From: DATKKX01 sp035542775
GTDB lineage: Bacteria; Planctomycetota; Phycisphaerae; UBA1845; UTPLA1
Length of the DNA stretch: 26,447 nucleotides
Assembly (NCBI GenBank): GCA_035542775.1
Contig: DATKKX010000318.1
Span: 1-26,447 of the forward strand
Direction: 5' to 3'
Below, in pieces: positions 17,912-24,998 of this stretch. The position numbers and the translations under genes were made by a program. Each line of letters begins with the position of its first letter. Position 1 is the stretch's first letter. The notes beneath the pieces were generated by a model. The model was not told the DNA's origin and did not search any database. It saw only the letters and a list, made by a program, of their open reading frames with translations.

Positions 17912-17940
17912 TTGCTTCACAGGAGGGTCGGCGGTACAAT
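17912..17940 (+). promoter_or_regulatory. Putative promoter of the cysteine-containing lipoprotein gene
   Basis: TTGCTT at 17912-17917 and TACAAT at 17935-17940 are separated by 17 bases. Transcription would begin near 17947, leaving a leader of about 190 bases. The leader contains a perfect hairpin, CGATCCC/GGGATCG (18039-18045 and 18054-18060). The rest of the 452-base gap after the M16 gene shows no gene that I can support. An in-frame upstream start at 17964 exists but encodes a basic, Arg/Pro-rich sequence. Confidence 0.4.
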
Positions 17941-18137
17941 TCGTTAGCGGCGGTCGAGGTTCAATGCAACAGGGGAAAACCCCGACCACCCTGCCCGCCT
18001 CAGGCGTTCGCGGAAAGAAGCGGCCACGCCGAGGCGATCGATCCCAGCGCGTCGGGATCGGGGCTGCCAAGCGGCCCGGTTCGCTGCCCGCCCTCGCTTT
18101 CAGGGTACCCCAAGTGAAGCCGTCAGGAGGCAAGGTG

Positions 18138-19055
18138 ATGAACTCCAGCCTGCATCGTATAGCGAGTCTGACTGGTATCGTGTGGCTCGTCGCAATCGTG
18201 GCGGTGGTGGCTATCGGCTGCGGCGGCATGAATCCCTTTTCCGTCACGCAGTTCTTCATGAACAGCACGCTGACCGATGCGCTGGGTCAGAGGGGCCCGA
18301 CGACCACCCAGACCACCCAGCCGACCAACACGGTGCTCGCTTCGGTCTGCGATCTGGCGACCGGACCCAACCGCACGTTGCAGGTAACGATAGAGAACGA
18401 ATCACCGCTGTTCGTCAAGTTCTCAATGAACTTTCTGGCCTCGACCGGCAGCGGCGGATTTGTCTGCGATTCTGAAGTCTTGACCTATCAGAACGCCGGA
18501 TACAACTTCGTGGGGACATCGAACTCCGCCGTATTCGGCTGTGATACGGTGCTTCTCGGCGGTGAGCGCATTCTGGCCATGCGTTTCGGAGTCAGTCAGG
18601 GTGCGAGCGGCGGGCTGGCGCCGGCCACGGTCAGCGGCACGACCGTGACACCATCGACGACGATTCTGCACGGAATCGACGGGAGCCCGTTCATTCCTCT
18701 GCCCCAGGTGATCGTCTTCGGCTCCGATGACACTGATTTTCCGTGCAACGGCGTTGACTTGTGCACGCAACGGGGATTCGTGTATACAACCTCCGCCGGC
18801 GTCGTGACCGGCAAGCCGGTGGATGCCTCCCGAATCCAGGGGACCATCTGCAATACGGGTCTTGGGACCGCCCCTGAGTGGCGGCTCGATACCACCCTCA
18901 GCGACAGCGTTCAGCTCTTCCAGTACACGTTCGGAGGCAGCATTGTCGTCCATGTGCTGGACCGGTCGGGCGACGCCGTCACGAACACCCGCAATCAGGT
19001 GACCTGGACGGTGCTGGACTCCTTCGGGGCGGTTATCCACAACCCGAATCCATAA
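18138..19055 (+). CDS. Cysteine-containing lipoprotein of unknown function
   Basis: I do not recognise this 305-residue protein. It has a lipoprotein signal peptide with the lipobox AIGC (lipid-modified Cys28), followed by a Thr/Gln-rich stretch (about 50-64). The mature domain is rich in beta-forming residues and small polar residues. It has six further cysteines, in SVCD, FVCD, FGCD, FPCN, DLCT and TICN contexts, which could form three disulfides outside the cytoplasm. GGAGG lies 7 bases before the ATG and decides this start over an open frame beginning at 17964. It has its own promoter candidate and a downstream hairpin, so it is likely a single-gene unit. The repeated small residue-Cys-Asp/Asn pattern looks deliberate, but I know no family that matches it. 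Confidence 0.8.
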   Translation: MNSSLHRIASLTGIVWLVAIVAVVAIGCGGMNPFSVTQFFMNSTLTDALGQRGPTTTQTTQPTNTVLASVCDLATGPNRTLQVTIENESPLFVKFSMNFLASTGSGGFVCDSEVLTYQNAGYNFVGTSNSAVFGCDTVLLGGERILAMRFGVSQGASGGLAPATVSGTTVTPSTTILHGIDGSPFIPLPQVIVFGSDDTDFPCNGVDLCTQRGFVYTTSAGVVTGKPVDASRIQGTICNTGLGTAPEWRLDTTLSDSVQLFQYTFGGSIVVHVLDRSGDAVTNTRNQVTWTVLDSFGAVIHNPNP

Positions 19056-19088
19056 CCCTAGCACGGCTTAGAGAGCTTGGACCTAATG

Positions 19089-19119
19089 AACGCCGTCGCG
19101 CGTCTTTCGCGATGGCGTT
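19089..19119 (+). terminator. 12-base hairpin after the lipoprotein gene
   Basis: AACGCCGTCGCG and CGCGATGGCGTT (19089-19100 and 19108-19119) form a 12-base stem with one G-T pair around the loop CGTCTTT. It begins 33 bases after the stop codon. Only three T residues end the arm, so the stem is strong but the terminator call is tentative. Confidence 0.45.
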
Positions 19120-19415
19120 TGCATATTGCGCGGCCGGTGTCGGCTGTTGGCGGTGATCAGGTCGGAGGCGAGTCGGGCGCCATCGATCACGCAACCATAT
19201 CCATATGACATATAGAAATTTATGTTCGTAGCCCCAAGCATTGCTGTGCCTCGTATCGCCCGCGAGATTCGTCGTGCTTTTCGCCCAGACTTGCGTTAGA
19301 TTACCCCCTTCACGGTCTTCTCCACGGATTGGGACTGGGCATGGGCCGGCATAGGCCCGGCCACGCGGAACGGACTCCAAGGTCTTGTCTGCTCGACTAT
19401 TGGAGTATCGCCAGC
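19120..19415. other. Intergenic leader region with an AT-rich patch
   Basis: No gene is supported here on either strand. The minus-strand open frame across it lacks a good start and has an unlikely composition. An AT-rich patch at 19196-19225 stands out from the GC-rich surroundings and contains three CATAT units (CATATCCATATGACATAT). It is the most likely promoter region for the cold-shock-like gene. If so, the transcript leader would be about 190 bases long. Confidence 0.4.
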
Positions 19416-19697
19416 ATGCAGGGCTATGTGCTTGTTTTTCGCCCGACCACCGGGGATGGGACAATCGTAACCGACGGGGGCGCCGAGGTTCGGTTCAGCG
19501 CCGCGGGGGCTGCGGCGGAGCTCCAGGGGGGCGACATCGTTTCGTTTGAGCTTGACCGGCGGCCGGCAGGCGCCGGCTGCCCCTCGGCCGGCGATATTCG
19601 GCTCGTTCAGAGGTGGTCTGATCGCCTGACGGCTTCATGTCGTTCCCAGCTCCAGCAACTGCACAGCATCGTCCAGATTGAAACGCCGGATTCCTGA
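19416..19697 (+). CDS. Small cold-shock-domain-like protein
   Basis: This protein of about 93 residues has the size and strand pattern of a cold-shock (OB-fold) protein. It opens MQGYVLVFRPTTGDGTIV, where the second and third strands would lie, then VRFSA, then GDIVSFELD. It is degenerate at the RNA-binding motifs. The usual RNP1 KGFGFI is GDGTIV, and the RNP2 VFVHF is replaced by EVRFSA, so most aromatic nucleic-acid contacts are missing. About 25 C-terminal residues (SWSDRLTAS-like, then Gln/Leu-rich) extend past the fold. GGAG lies 10 bases before ATG 19416; the longer in-frame start at 19329 is Arg-rich and less likely. The assignment is by pattern only. It could instead be an unrelated small OB-fold protein. 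Its neighbours on both sides are lipoprotein genes. Confidence 0.55.
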   Translation: MQGYVLVFRPTTGDGTIVTDGGAEVRFSAAGAAAELQGGDIVSFELDRRPAGAGCPSAGDIRLVQRWSDRLTASCRSQLQQLHSIVQIETPDS

Positions 19698-19720
19698 TCT
19701 TTCGCCCGCCAACCGGATGC

Positions 19721-19761
19721 TTGAGGATGTACGGTATGGCACGGTATACTCCGCACCGTAC
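19721..19761 (+). promoter_or_regulatory. Promoter with overlapping operator-like repeats (PhnD-type gene)
   Basis: TTGAGG (19721-19726), an 18-base spacer and TATACT (19745-19750) form a plausible promoter. It overlaps repeats. ACGGTAT occurs at 19731-19737 and again at 19741-19747, ten bases apart. The pair GTACGGT/ACCGTAC (19729-19735 and 19755-19761) forms a dyad centred at the -10 box. A repressor or activator binding site here is likely. The 10-base period puts the direct repeats on one face of the helix. The period differs from the 11-base Pho box. Confidence 0.5.
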
Positions 19762-19806
19762 GGCGTCGCGCCGCCTCGGCAAGGCGGCCCTGTGGAGGCA
19801 ATGCAC

Positions 19807-20712
19807 ATGAGCTTCAGGATTGCGGTAGGAATCATCTGTTGTTCGGCTGTGGTGTTGTCAGGCGCCGGGTGTGCCCAGAAGGCGGGGGCTTCCGGTGAAA
19901 GTCGAATGGTGCCGATCGGTTCTACCAAGGCCGACCTCTTCGGCATGCCGGCGGAATACCGTGCCCTGCACCCCCGACTTGAAGAGTGTTTTGGTCGGAT
20001 GGTGCGCTTCCAGGCCCAACCTGACGGCCCGGCCCTGGGCAAGCAGCTTGAGCTGGGCAACATTCCATACGCCCTGATGTCGGCGGGCGAGTACGCCGCT
20101 ATCCCGGACACCGGCAAACTCACTCTGGTGGCCAGCGGCGTAAATGCCTTGGACAAGACATCGCATAAGGCGTACGTGGTCGTCAAGGCCGGCTCGCATG
20201 TGAAGACGATCTCCGACTGCAGCGGCAAACGGTTTGCCTTCGGCACCTACGGTGATCTGCTTACCGATACGGCCGCGCGGAGCGCACTGGAAAAAGCCGG
20301 CGTGCCGGTGAAGAAGCTGCTGATCGAACTCGTGCCGCCGCCGCTTAATCTGGAGGGTCGCCTGTACCTCAAGAATGACACGGCCACGACCATTGCCTTC
20401 GATCCCACGGTCAACGCCGGCGTGATCGACGAGATCGTTTACAGCCGCATGCCCGAGAGCGGCGGCAACCTGATCACCGGCCCCTCCAAAGATCAGTTCA
20501 CCATCGTCGGCGAGACCGTGCCGGTGCCCGAGATGGTGGTGGTCGCCGGTCCGGCCGCGGAACCCGAGCTGACCGCGAAGTTCAAAAGCTTCCTGATCAA
20601 CAAGGTGAAGGACGACAAGTTGATTTGCGATCAGCTCGGAATCAAGGGTTTCGCCGAGCCGGACAAGGCGGCTTACGACATGGTCCGCACGCTCGCGCCG
20701 CCGAAGTCATAG
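19807..20712 (+). CDS. PhnD-type phosphate/phosphonate substrate-binding lipoprotein
   Basis: This 301-residue protein belongs to the PhnD/transferrin-like fold of periplasmic solute-binding proteins that load ABC transporters. It has a lipoprotein signal peptide (lipobox region LSGAGC, Cys22). The two-lobed fold shows as GRMVRFQAQPDGPALGKQLELGN early, SAGEYA, then KAYVVVKAGS, and ISDCSGKRFAFGTYGDLLTD as the typical hinge segment. GGAGG lies 8 bases before ATG 19807; ATG 19801 is only 2 bases from it. No ABC permease or ATPase gene lies nearby, so the transporter must be elsewhere or the protein may have a sensor or scavenger role. The ligand (phosphate, phosphonate or phosphite) cannot be told from the sequence. 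The overlapping operator-like repeats upstream suggest regulated expression. Confidence 0.82.
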   Translation: MSFRIAVGIICCSAVVLSGAGCAQKAGASGESRMVPIGSTKADLFGMPAEYRALHPRLEECFGRMVRFQAQPDGPALGKQLELGNIPYALMSAGEYAAIPDTGKLTLVASGVNALDKTSHKAYVVVKAGSHVKTISDCSGKRFAFGTYGDLLTDTAARSALEKAGVPVKKLLIELVPPPLNLEGRLYLKNDTATTIAFDPTVNAGVIDEIVYSRMPESGGNLITGPSKDQFTIVGETVPVPEMVVVAGPAAEPELTAKFKSFLINKVKDDKLICDQLGIKGFAEPDKAAYDMVRTLAPPKS

Positions 20713-20829
20713 GAGGGCGGGCCCTTGGCGCCTGCTGAGTCGGGGCAAATCTCCGCCCTTGTGCGATGCCAACTCAAGCCCCTCACGGCCTGCTTCGGCC
20801 ATCCGCGCGGGCCGGCGTTGCCAGGTCAC

Positions 20830-21348
20830 ATGGTCCGCTCAGTGTGCCTCTGTCTGCTGCTGTCCCTGATTGTGGCGGGTTGTGGCCGGCCCGAAACCGT
20901 GGAGGTTGACCTTTCCTCGTCGCCGGCTCGATTCATCGTCGATCACGCTGGCTGGCCAAGACCGTTCTGGTGGCCACGAGTGACCGAATTCGCCATTGGC
21001 AGCGAAGAGGACGATCTCCTGTGGCAGCTTCAGGCAACCAGTGACAGAGGCGAGCTGGCCCACAAGCTTGCCTTCGTCTACGGCCAGGTGCCGCCCGGAT
21101 TCGCGCAGGTTTTTCCGGCCGTCGGCACAGCCCCCAAGCCGCTGATTCCCGGCCGGTCGTATTTTGTCGGCGCGGTCGGTCCCAAGGCCGTCTATCGCGC
21201 GGTCTTTGCACTGCCGGTCTCTCCCGAGGAGGCGCCGCATCGGAGGCCCGGCCGTCAGTCCTCCAGCGATCCGGGGGAGCCGTCCTCGCAACCGGCCTCT
21301 TCGCGACCCTCCCGGATTTCGCTCACTCCTCCCCCGGGCTCGTCCTGA
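20830..21348 (+). CDS. Small lipoprotein of unknown function
   Basis: I do not recognise this protein of about 172 residues. It has a strong lipoprotein signal peptide (MVRSVCLCLLLSLIVAGC, lipobox VAGC, Cys18). A compact domain with several Trp residues follows (PRPFWWPRVTEFAIG, then EDDLLWQL and ASDRGELAHKL-like text). The C-terminal 45 residues are Ser/Pro/Arg-rich and look disordered. The open frame extends back to 20725, but ATG 20830 starts the signal peptide and has AGG 6 bases upstream. It lies 117 bases after the PhnD-type gene, so it may be co-transcribed and act with it as an envelope partner. It is the last gene before a gene-poor, repeat-containing region. Confidence 0.72.
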   Translation: MVRSVCLCLLLSLIVAGCGRPETVEVDLSSSPARFIVDHAGWPRPFWWPRVTEFAIGSEEDDLLWQLQATSDRGELAHKLAFVYGQVPPGFAQVFPAVGTAPKPLIPGRSYFVGAVGPKAVYRAVFALPVSPEEAPHRRPGRQSSSDPGEPSSQPASSRPSRISLTPPPGSS

Positions 21349-21406
21349 TTCGGGCCCCGCAGGGCTTCGCACCGAGGCGCGAGACCTCTGTAGCGCGCGC
21401 AGAAAA

Positions 21407-21538
21407 AAACGGGACAAATCGGGCGGCGGGGGGCGGGTCACAACTGGCCACGGGGGCGGGGCTTAGGGGAAAAAGGGCGATTTTCCCGAAACGGGACAAA
21501 GGGCCGAAATCGGCCGAATCAGGCGGCGAAAACGGGAC
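21407..21538. repeat. Three copies of AAACGGGAC, spaced by multiples of 41 bases
   Basis: AAACGGGACAAA occurs at 21407-21418 and 21489-21500, and AAACGGGAC at 21530-21538. The intervals are 82 and 41 bases. A degenerate copy may lie at 21448. A GCGGCG-containing motif follows the first copy and precedes the third. The dyad GGCCGA-AA-TCGGCC lies between the second and third. These look like remnants of a repeat element. I see no gene between 21349 and 21672. Confidence 0.5.
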
Positions 21539-21672
21539 GGCCGGCGGAACTGCTCGGTTCGCGGCGGGCGGCGCAACACTCAAAGCCGGCGGAGGTTATG
21601 CGGTTCGGCGTGGGCCGTGGGCCAGGGCTCGACCGCGCGCCGGCCGCGCGCGCGCCGCGCGCGAACATCGCG

Positions 21673-21801
21673 GGCATCCGGAAGTTTCTGGAGCTGGTCG
21701 AGGCAGTCGCCGCAGTAGATGACCCGGGTGTCGATCTCCGCCGACGGGCGGAGGTGATGAACGGTGCTGGCCGCGATCTCCTTCGTCTTACGCTTGGCCA
21801 T
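21673..21801 (-). pseudogene. N-terminal stub of a site-specific DNA methyltransferase
   Basis: Reading from ATG 21801, the first 43 residues (MAKRKTKEI..., ending DTRVIYCGDCLDQLQKLPDA) match the start of adenine-type DNA methyltransferases found in mobile elements. The YCGDCLDQL motif normally comes shortly before the catalytic DPPF motif. After KLPDA the frame runs into an Arg/Ala-rich GCGC-repeat sequence and stops at 21580 without a DPPF/DPPY motif or a target-recognition region. The gene is therefore truncated or scrambled by deletion. No ribosome binding site is visible. Other frames downstream do not restore the missing domain. It lies at the downstream end of a minus-strand run of small orphan genes, so it probably belonged to the same inserted element. 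Confidence 0.6.
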
Positions 21802-21832
21802 GTCAGTAGAATAACAAATCGGCGAACAAGTG

Positions 21833-21955
21833 TCACCCGTCGTCAAGCTTGATGCCGACCTGCTCGGCGAGTTTCACGGCAGCTTTGTACTCCATGGGGG
21901 CCTCCCCCACACCGACGGCCTGCGACCGGCCGCGTGCGGCCACTGCATGCTTCAG
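21833..21955 (-). CDS. Possible 40-residue small protein
   Basis: A frame reading MEYKAAVKLAEQVGIKLDDG at its end, then TGA, has the codon balance of a real protein. It could start at ATG 21895 (20 residues, after a GGGGAGG) or at CTG 21955 (40 residues, AGGA 6 bases upstream, 9 bases after the stop of the preceding gene). The frame is also open further upstream in the overlap with that gene. I do not recognise it. It could also be the end of a frameshifted gene. Confidence 0.25.
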   Translation of the reverse strand: MKHAVAARGRSQAVGVGEAPMEYKAAVKLAEQVGIKLDDG

Positions 21956-21963
21956 ATGGGTTC

Positions 21964-22224
21964 CTACCGGCCGGCCACTCTGCGCAGGATACAACCCGAA
22001 TGCAGCGGGGCGTTGACAATTTGAAACCTATCGTCATCGAGGCGGTTGCAGACGAATCCGCCGATCGTCTCAAAGCGGAGGTTCTTCTCTGGAATCAGGT
22101 CGTGATGCCCATCTAAAGTACGCGTCTCAATGAAATCCTGAAGAACGACAATCGTGGTCTGGTAGGACCCATCATCAGTGATGGCTTCAAACCGTTCACT
22201 CTCTCGGGTTGTCTTGGTTGTCAT
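21964..22224 (-). CDS. Small orphan protein in an island-like region
   Basis: This 86-residue protein starts MTTKTTRESERFEAIT and has a balanced, mostly hydrophilic composition with several aromatic and acidic residues. It has an FVCNRLDDDRFQIVNA segment near the C-terminus, a pattern I associate with small hypothetical proteins carried by mobile elements. I cannot name its family. AAGGA lies 8 bases before the ATG. It is 126 bases from the preceding minus-strand gene and close to the next possible small gene, as in a small operon. The last 18 residues (PLHSGCILRRVAGR region) lie in a stretch where another frame is also plausible, so its true C-terminus is less certain. Confidence 0.6.
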   Translation of the reverse strand: MTTKTTRESERFEAITDDGSYQTTIVVLQDFIETRTLDGHHDLIPEKNLRFETIGGFVCNRLDDDRFQIVNAPLHSGCILRRVAGR

Positions 22225-22350
22225 GTGCTATTTCCTTGCCGTTGTCACCAGCGTCACCTGCGTCGGCGGCGGAGTTCGATGCGAGACGGTCCGGTGGGCG
22301 GCGTTACGGTGCGGTGCCATTGAACGTCGGCTGACCAGGGAAAGCTGTCC

Positions 22351-22593
22351 CTAGAAATCCACCGTGATGTTGATGAAGACGTGCGGCGATGAAAACGGCG
22401 TCTTGCCCAGTATTAAGGAGTGAATGCCATCTGTGCCCCTCGTCTTTTCGACGTCCCGCGAATTAACGCCGGTGATCTCAAAAAGCCGGAAACCACGCTT
22501 GGGTGGCACGATCTTCTGGTCCTCGCAATAGCAGACCACGTCCAGTTCTGGGTTGAGGGCATTCAGTTGGGTGATGAGATCCTTGGCTTTCAT
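22351..22593 (-). CDS. Small orphan protein of the MKAKDLI type
   Basis: This 80-residue protein begins MKAKDLITQLNALNPELDVVCYCED, a start common in small hypothetical proteins of phages and integrative elements. Its ending HVFINITVDF is a plausible C-terminal beta strand. AAGGA lies 10 bases before ATG 22593. A longer in-frame start at about 22632 (MAKRQTRRKDSDP) has no visible ribosome binding site, though its basic run recalls the start of the methyltransferase stub downstream. A short dyad (AGGGA/TCCCT) overlaps the stop codon. The function is unknown. With the two small genes and the stub that follow on the same strand, it suggests a decayed inserted element. Confidence 0.6.
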   Translation of the reverse strand: MKAKDLITQLNALNPELDVVCYCEDQKIVPPKRGFRLFEITGVNSRDVEKTRGTDGIHSLILGKTPFSSPHVFINITVDF

Positions 22594-23243
22594 GGGGTCG
22601 GAGTCCTTTCTGCGGGTTTGCCGCTTGGCCATGGGAGAGGCATCATCATTCTGATACCTCCGCGGAACTTCACGCCAGCCTGACATACGCGGCGCAAGCA
22701 CCATCACGCGGCGCAGTGCGCCCGCGATTCTCGACCTCCCCTAACTCCCGACAGGATGGATATATGCTATCCGAGCAAGAGATGAACGCAAGAGTTATTT
22801 TGCCTGCGCACCTTCCGTCTTGCGTTGCGCGCACCAGTAGCGCCGATCCTGCCGGGGGTCGTGCAGCTTCTGCGCCGCGCAGATTCGCCAATACCACGCT
22901 GACGTGCCTCAACGAATCGCGGATTGCGAGGATCTTACTACCCCCAAGTCCGTAGTTGCCAGACAGTTGTGCGCCGAGCACATCAGGCCTTCCGACTCTC
23001 CCGGCCGGCTCTGGCATGCGTCATGCCTCGGACCCACGTCGTTGCGTAGCTCGAGGGTCGAGCGCGCCAGGGACGGTGCATGACGCGAGAGCCGAACGAG
23101 TTTGCCGCGGCCGAAACCGGGACCAGTGACACCGCCCCGGCACTGCCGGATTGGCGGGTGCTGGGGGCGAGAATTCGAACCGCGGCCATGGTTTCTGCGT
23201 CGTTGCACTTGATCCAGGCGGCAGGAGGCCGTCTGGATGGCGG
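22594..23243. other. Gene-poor stretch
   Basis: I see no supportable gene here. Open frames on both strands are Arg/Ala/Pro-rich with poor starts. One short minus-strand frame (about 22782-22890, ending GAQAK) has a protein-like composition but is closed upstream by a stop. It could be the tail of a broken gene. A sequence around 23169-23184 resembles the TTCGAA part of a tRNA T-loop, but the stems do not pair. Confidence 0.4.
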
Positions 23244-23264
23244 CGCGGCGGTGGAAACGCCGCG
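23244..23264 (+). other. Hairpin just upstream of flgF
   Basis: CGCGGCG (23244-23250) and CGCCGCG (23258-23264) form a perfect 7-base stem around GTGGAAA. It ends about 11 bases before the GGTGG that serves flgF. It could influence translation of the operon's first visible gene or mark an upstream transcript end. No sigma-28 or sigma-54 promoter is evident. Confidence 0.4.
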
Positions 23265-23286
23265 GGTACTATCGGGTGGATGACCC

Positions 23287-24045
23287 ATGGTTTACGGACT
23301 GTGGCAATCTGCTGCCGGTTTGCAGGTTCAGGAATACCGGCAGGCGATCATCGCGAACAATCTCGCCAACGCCGACACACCCGGCTTCAAGGCGGATCGA
23401 ATCGCCTTTCAGGAGCGGTTGAACGCCGCGACGGCACACGGTGACATGCGCGCCCGCAATCCCGTCCTGGACGCTATGACCGGCGGTCTGTTCGAGACAC
23501 CGATTTATACCGATTTTGCCCAGGGCAACATCATCCCTTCCAACAATCCGCTGGACCTGGCCGTTGAAGGCGACGGTTTCCTGACTGTTCAGACCAAGGA
23601 CGGTGCCCGCTACACGCGCGACGGCCGTCTGCTCATGAATGCCGACGGCGAGCTGGTCCACGCGGCAAGCGGCGGCGCGGTGCTCGGCAACGATAGCCAG
23701 CCGATCGTGCTGGATCCTGTTGCCCGGGAGGCCGTCAAGATCGACGAGAGCGGCCAGGTCAGCCAGGGCGAACGCATCGCCGGACGGCTGGCCCTGGTTG
23801 ATTTCGGCGACCGTCAGCAGCTCGGGAAGGTGGGCGAAAATCTGTACTCCGCCAACGGCCTGAAGGGCACTGAAGCCCACGGAAGCATCAGGCAGTCGGC
23901 ATACGAAGCGTCGACCGTCGAGCCGGCCAACGTGCTGGTGGATTTGATCTCCGCCTCACGGGCCTATGAGGCCAATGCCCGGCTGATTGCGTTGCAGGAT
24001 GACTCACTCGGTCGAGTGGTGAATGAACTCGGCCGTGTCGGCTAG
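23287..24045 (+). CDS. flgF: Flagellar basal-body rod protein FlgF
   Basis: FlgF is a proximal rod component linking the MS ring to the distal rod. The 252-residue protein has the length of E. coli FlgF. It starts MVYGLWQSAAGLQVQEYRQ and has the rod/hook family N-terminal motif ANNLANADTPGFKAD (about 24-38). The mid-region signature LAVEGDGFLTVQT and the C-terminal heptad region EPANVLVDLISASRAYEANARLI follow. These terminal coiled-coil segments stack in the rod. There is no signal peptide, as expected for export by the flagellar type III apparatus. GGTGG lies about 7 bases before the ATG. It is followed 97 bases later by flgG. The short length and N-terminal variation favour FlgF over FlgG, but a second FlgG-like assignment cannot be excluded. 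Confidence 0.9.
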   Translation: MVYGLWQSAAGLQVQEYRQAIIANNLANADTPGFKADRIAFQERLNAATAHGDMRARNPVLDAMTGGLFETPIYTDFAQGNIIPSNNPLDLAVEGDGFLTVQTKDGARYTRDGRLLMNADGELVHAASGGAVLGNDSQPIVLDPVAREAVKIDESGQVSQGERIAGRLALVDFGDRQQLGKVGENLYSANGLKGTEAHGSIRQSAYEASTVEPANVLVDLISASRAYEANARLIALQDDSLGRVVNELGRVG

Positions 24046-24142
24046 AGAGCGCCTCCGGGCAGGCGGCCTGATGGCCCTCCCGGCGAGGCGGATGTTTGCT
24101 GAAGGTTGATGGGCACAGTGTAGGAATCGGAGACCTCGGTTC

Positions 24143-24952
24143 ATGGGAATCCAGGCACTGTACACCGCCGCGACGGGCATGGAGGCGATGGACTTCAAGC
24201 TCAACGTCGTGGCCAACAACCTTGCCAACATCGAGACCGTGGCATTCAAGCGCTCACGGGCGAATTTCGAGGATTTGTTGTATCAGATGATTGAACCGCC
24301 GGGGTTGAGGAACGGTCAGGATCAGCCGTTGCCCACGGGCCAACAGGTGGGCCTGGGCGTCGGCGTTTCCGGGACTCAGCTCAATTTTGAGCAAGGATCG
24401 CTCGAATCGACCGGCCAGCAGTTTGACCTGGCCATCGAGGGCGACGGCTTCTTCCAGGTGCAATCCTTCATCGACGGGGCGGAACAGACCGTCTTCACGA
24501 GGGCGGGCAATTTTACGCTCAATGCCAACGGCGAGGTGGTCCTGGCCAACAGCCTGGGTTCCCGCCTCGAGCCCGCCATCACGATCCCGCAGGATGCGGT
24601 GGCCGTGCAGATTTCTCCGAACGGCCTGGTCGCCGTTCGGACCACGGGCTCGACGCAGTTCAACGACATCGGGCAGATCCAACTCGCTAAGTTCATCAAC
24701 CCCGCCGGGCTCACTCAGATAGGCACCAACCTTTACAACCAGAATGATGCTTCCGGGCCGCCCATCCTGGCGAACCCCCAACAACAGGGACTGGGCGCGA
24801 TCCGGCAGAACTATCTGGAATTGTCCAATGTGGACCCGGTGAAGGAGCTGGTTGAACTGATACGTACGCAGCGGTCGTTTGAATTGAACTCGCAGTCGAT
24901 CCAGGCCGCGGATGAAACCCTGCGGCAAGCGAACAACCTTATCAGGAGATAG
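24143..24952 (+). CDS. flgG: Flagellar distal rod protein FlgG
   Basis: FlgG builds the distal rod that passes through the P and L rings. The 269-residue protein begins MGIQALYTAATGMEAMD and has the family motif ANNLANIETVAFKRSRANFEDLLYQ (about 27-51), which is close to the classic FlgG rod signature. The core motif LAIEGDGFFQVQ and the C-terminal region LSNVDPVKELVELIRTQRSFELNSQSIQAADETL follow. Its length is close to the usual 260. GGAG lies about 10 bases before the ATG. Together with flgF, flgA and flgH it forms a rod-ring operon. The order flgF-flgG-flgA-flgH is known from other diderm bacteria. Confidence 0.95.
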   Translation: MGIQALYTAATGMEAMDFKLNVVANNLANIETVAFKRSRANFEDLLYQMIEPPGLRNGQDQPLPTGQQVGLGVGVSGTQLNFEQGSLESTGQQFDLAIEGDGFFQVQSFIDGAEQTVFTRAGNFTLNANGEVVLANSLGSRLEPAITIPQDAVAVQISPNGLVAVRTTGSTQFNDIGQIQLAKFINPAGLTQIGTNLYNQNDASGPPILANPQQQGLGAIRQNYLELSNVDPVKELVELIRTQRSFELNSQSIQAADETLRQANNLIRR

Positions 24953-24998
24953 CGCCTAATCGTTGAATTGTCGGCGTAGGGACGGCGGAGACGTCAGC

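Noticed and set aside
19033..19464. 143-codon minus-strand open frame across the intergenic region
   Set aside because: It overlaps the ends of two plus-strand genes, is Arg/Trp/Pro-rich, and has no recognisable domain or ribosome binding site.
22670..23017. 115-codon minus-strand open frame
   Set aside because: Composition is irregular, there is no good start signal, and a different frame in the same place looks equally protein-like over a short stretch.
23160..23190. Possible tRNA end (GAATTCGAACC)
   Set aside because: The T-loop-like sequence is present but the T stem does not pair and no acceptor, D or anticodon arms can be built.
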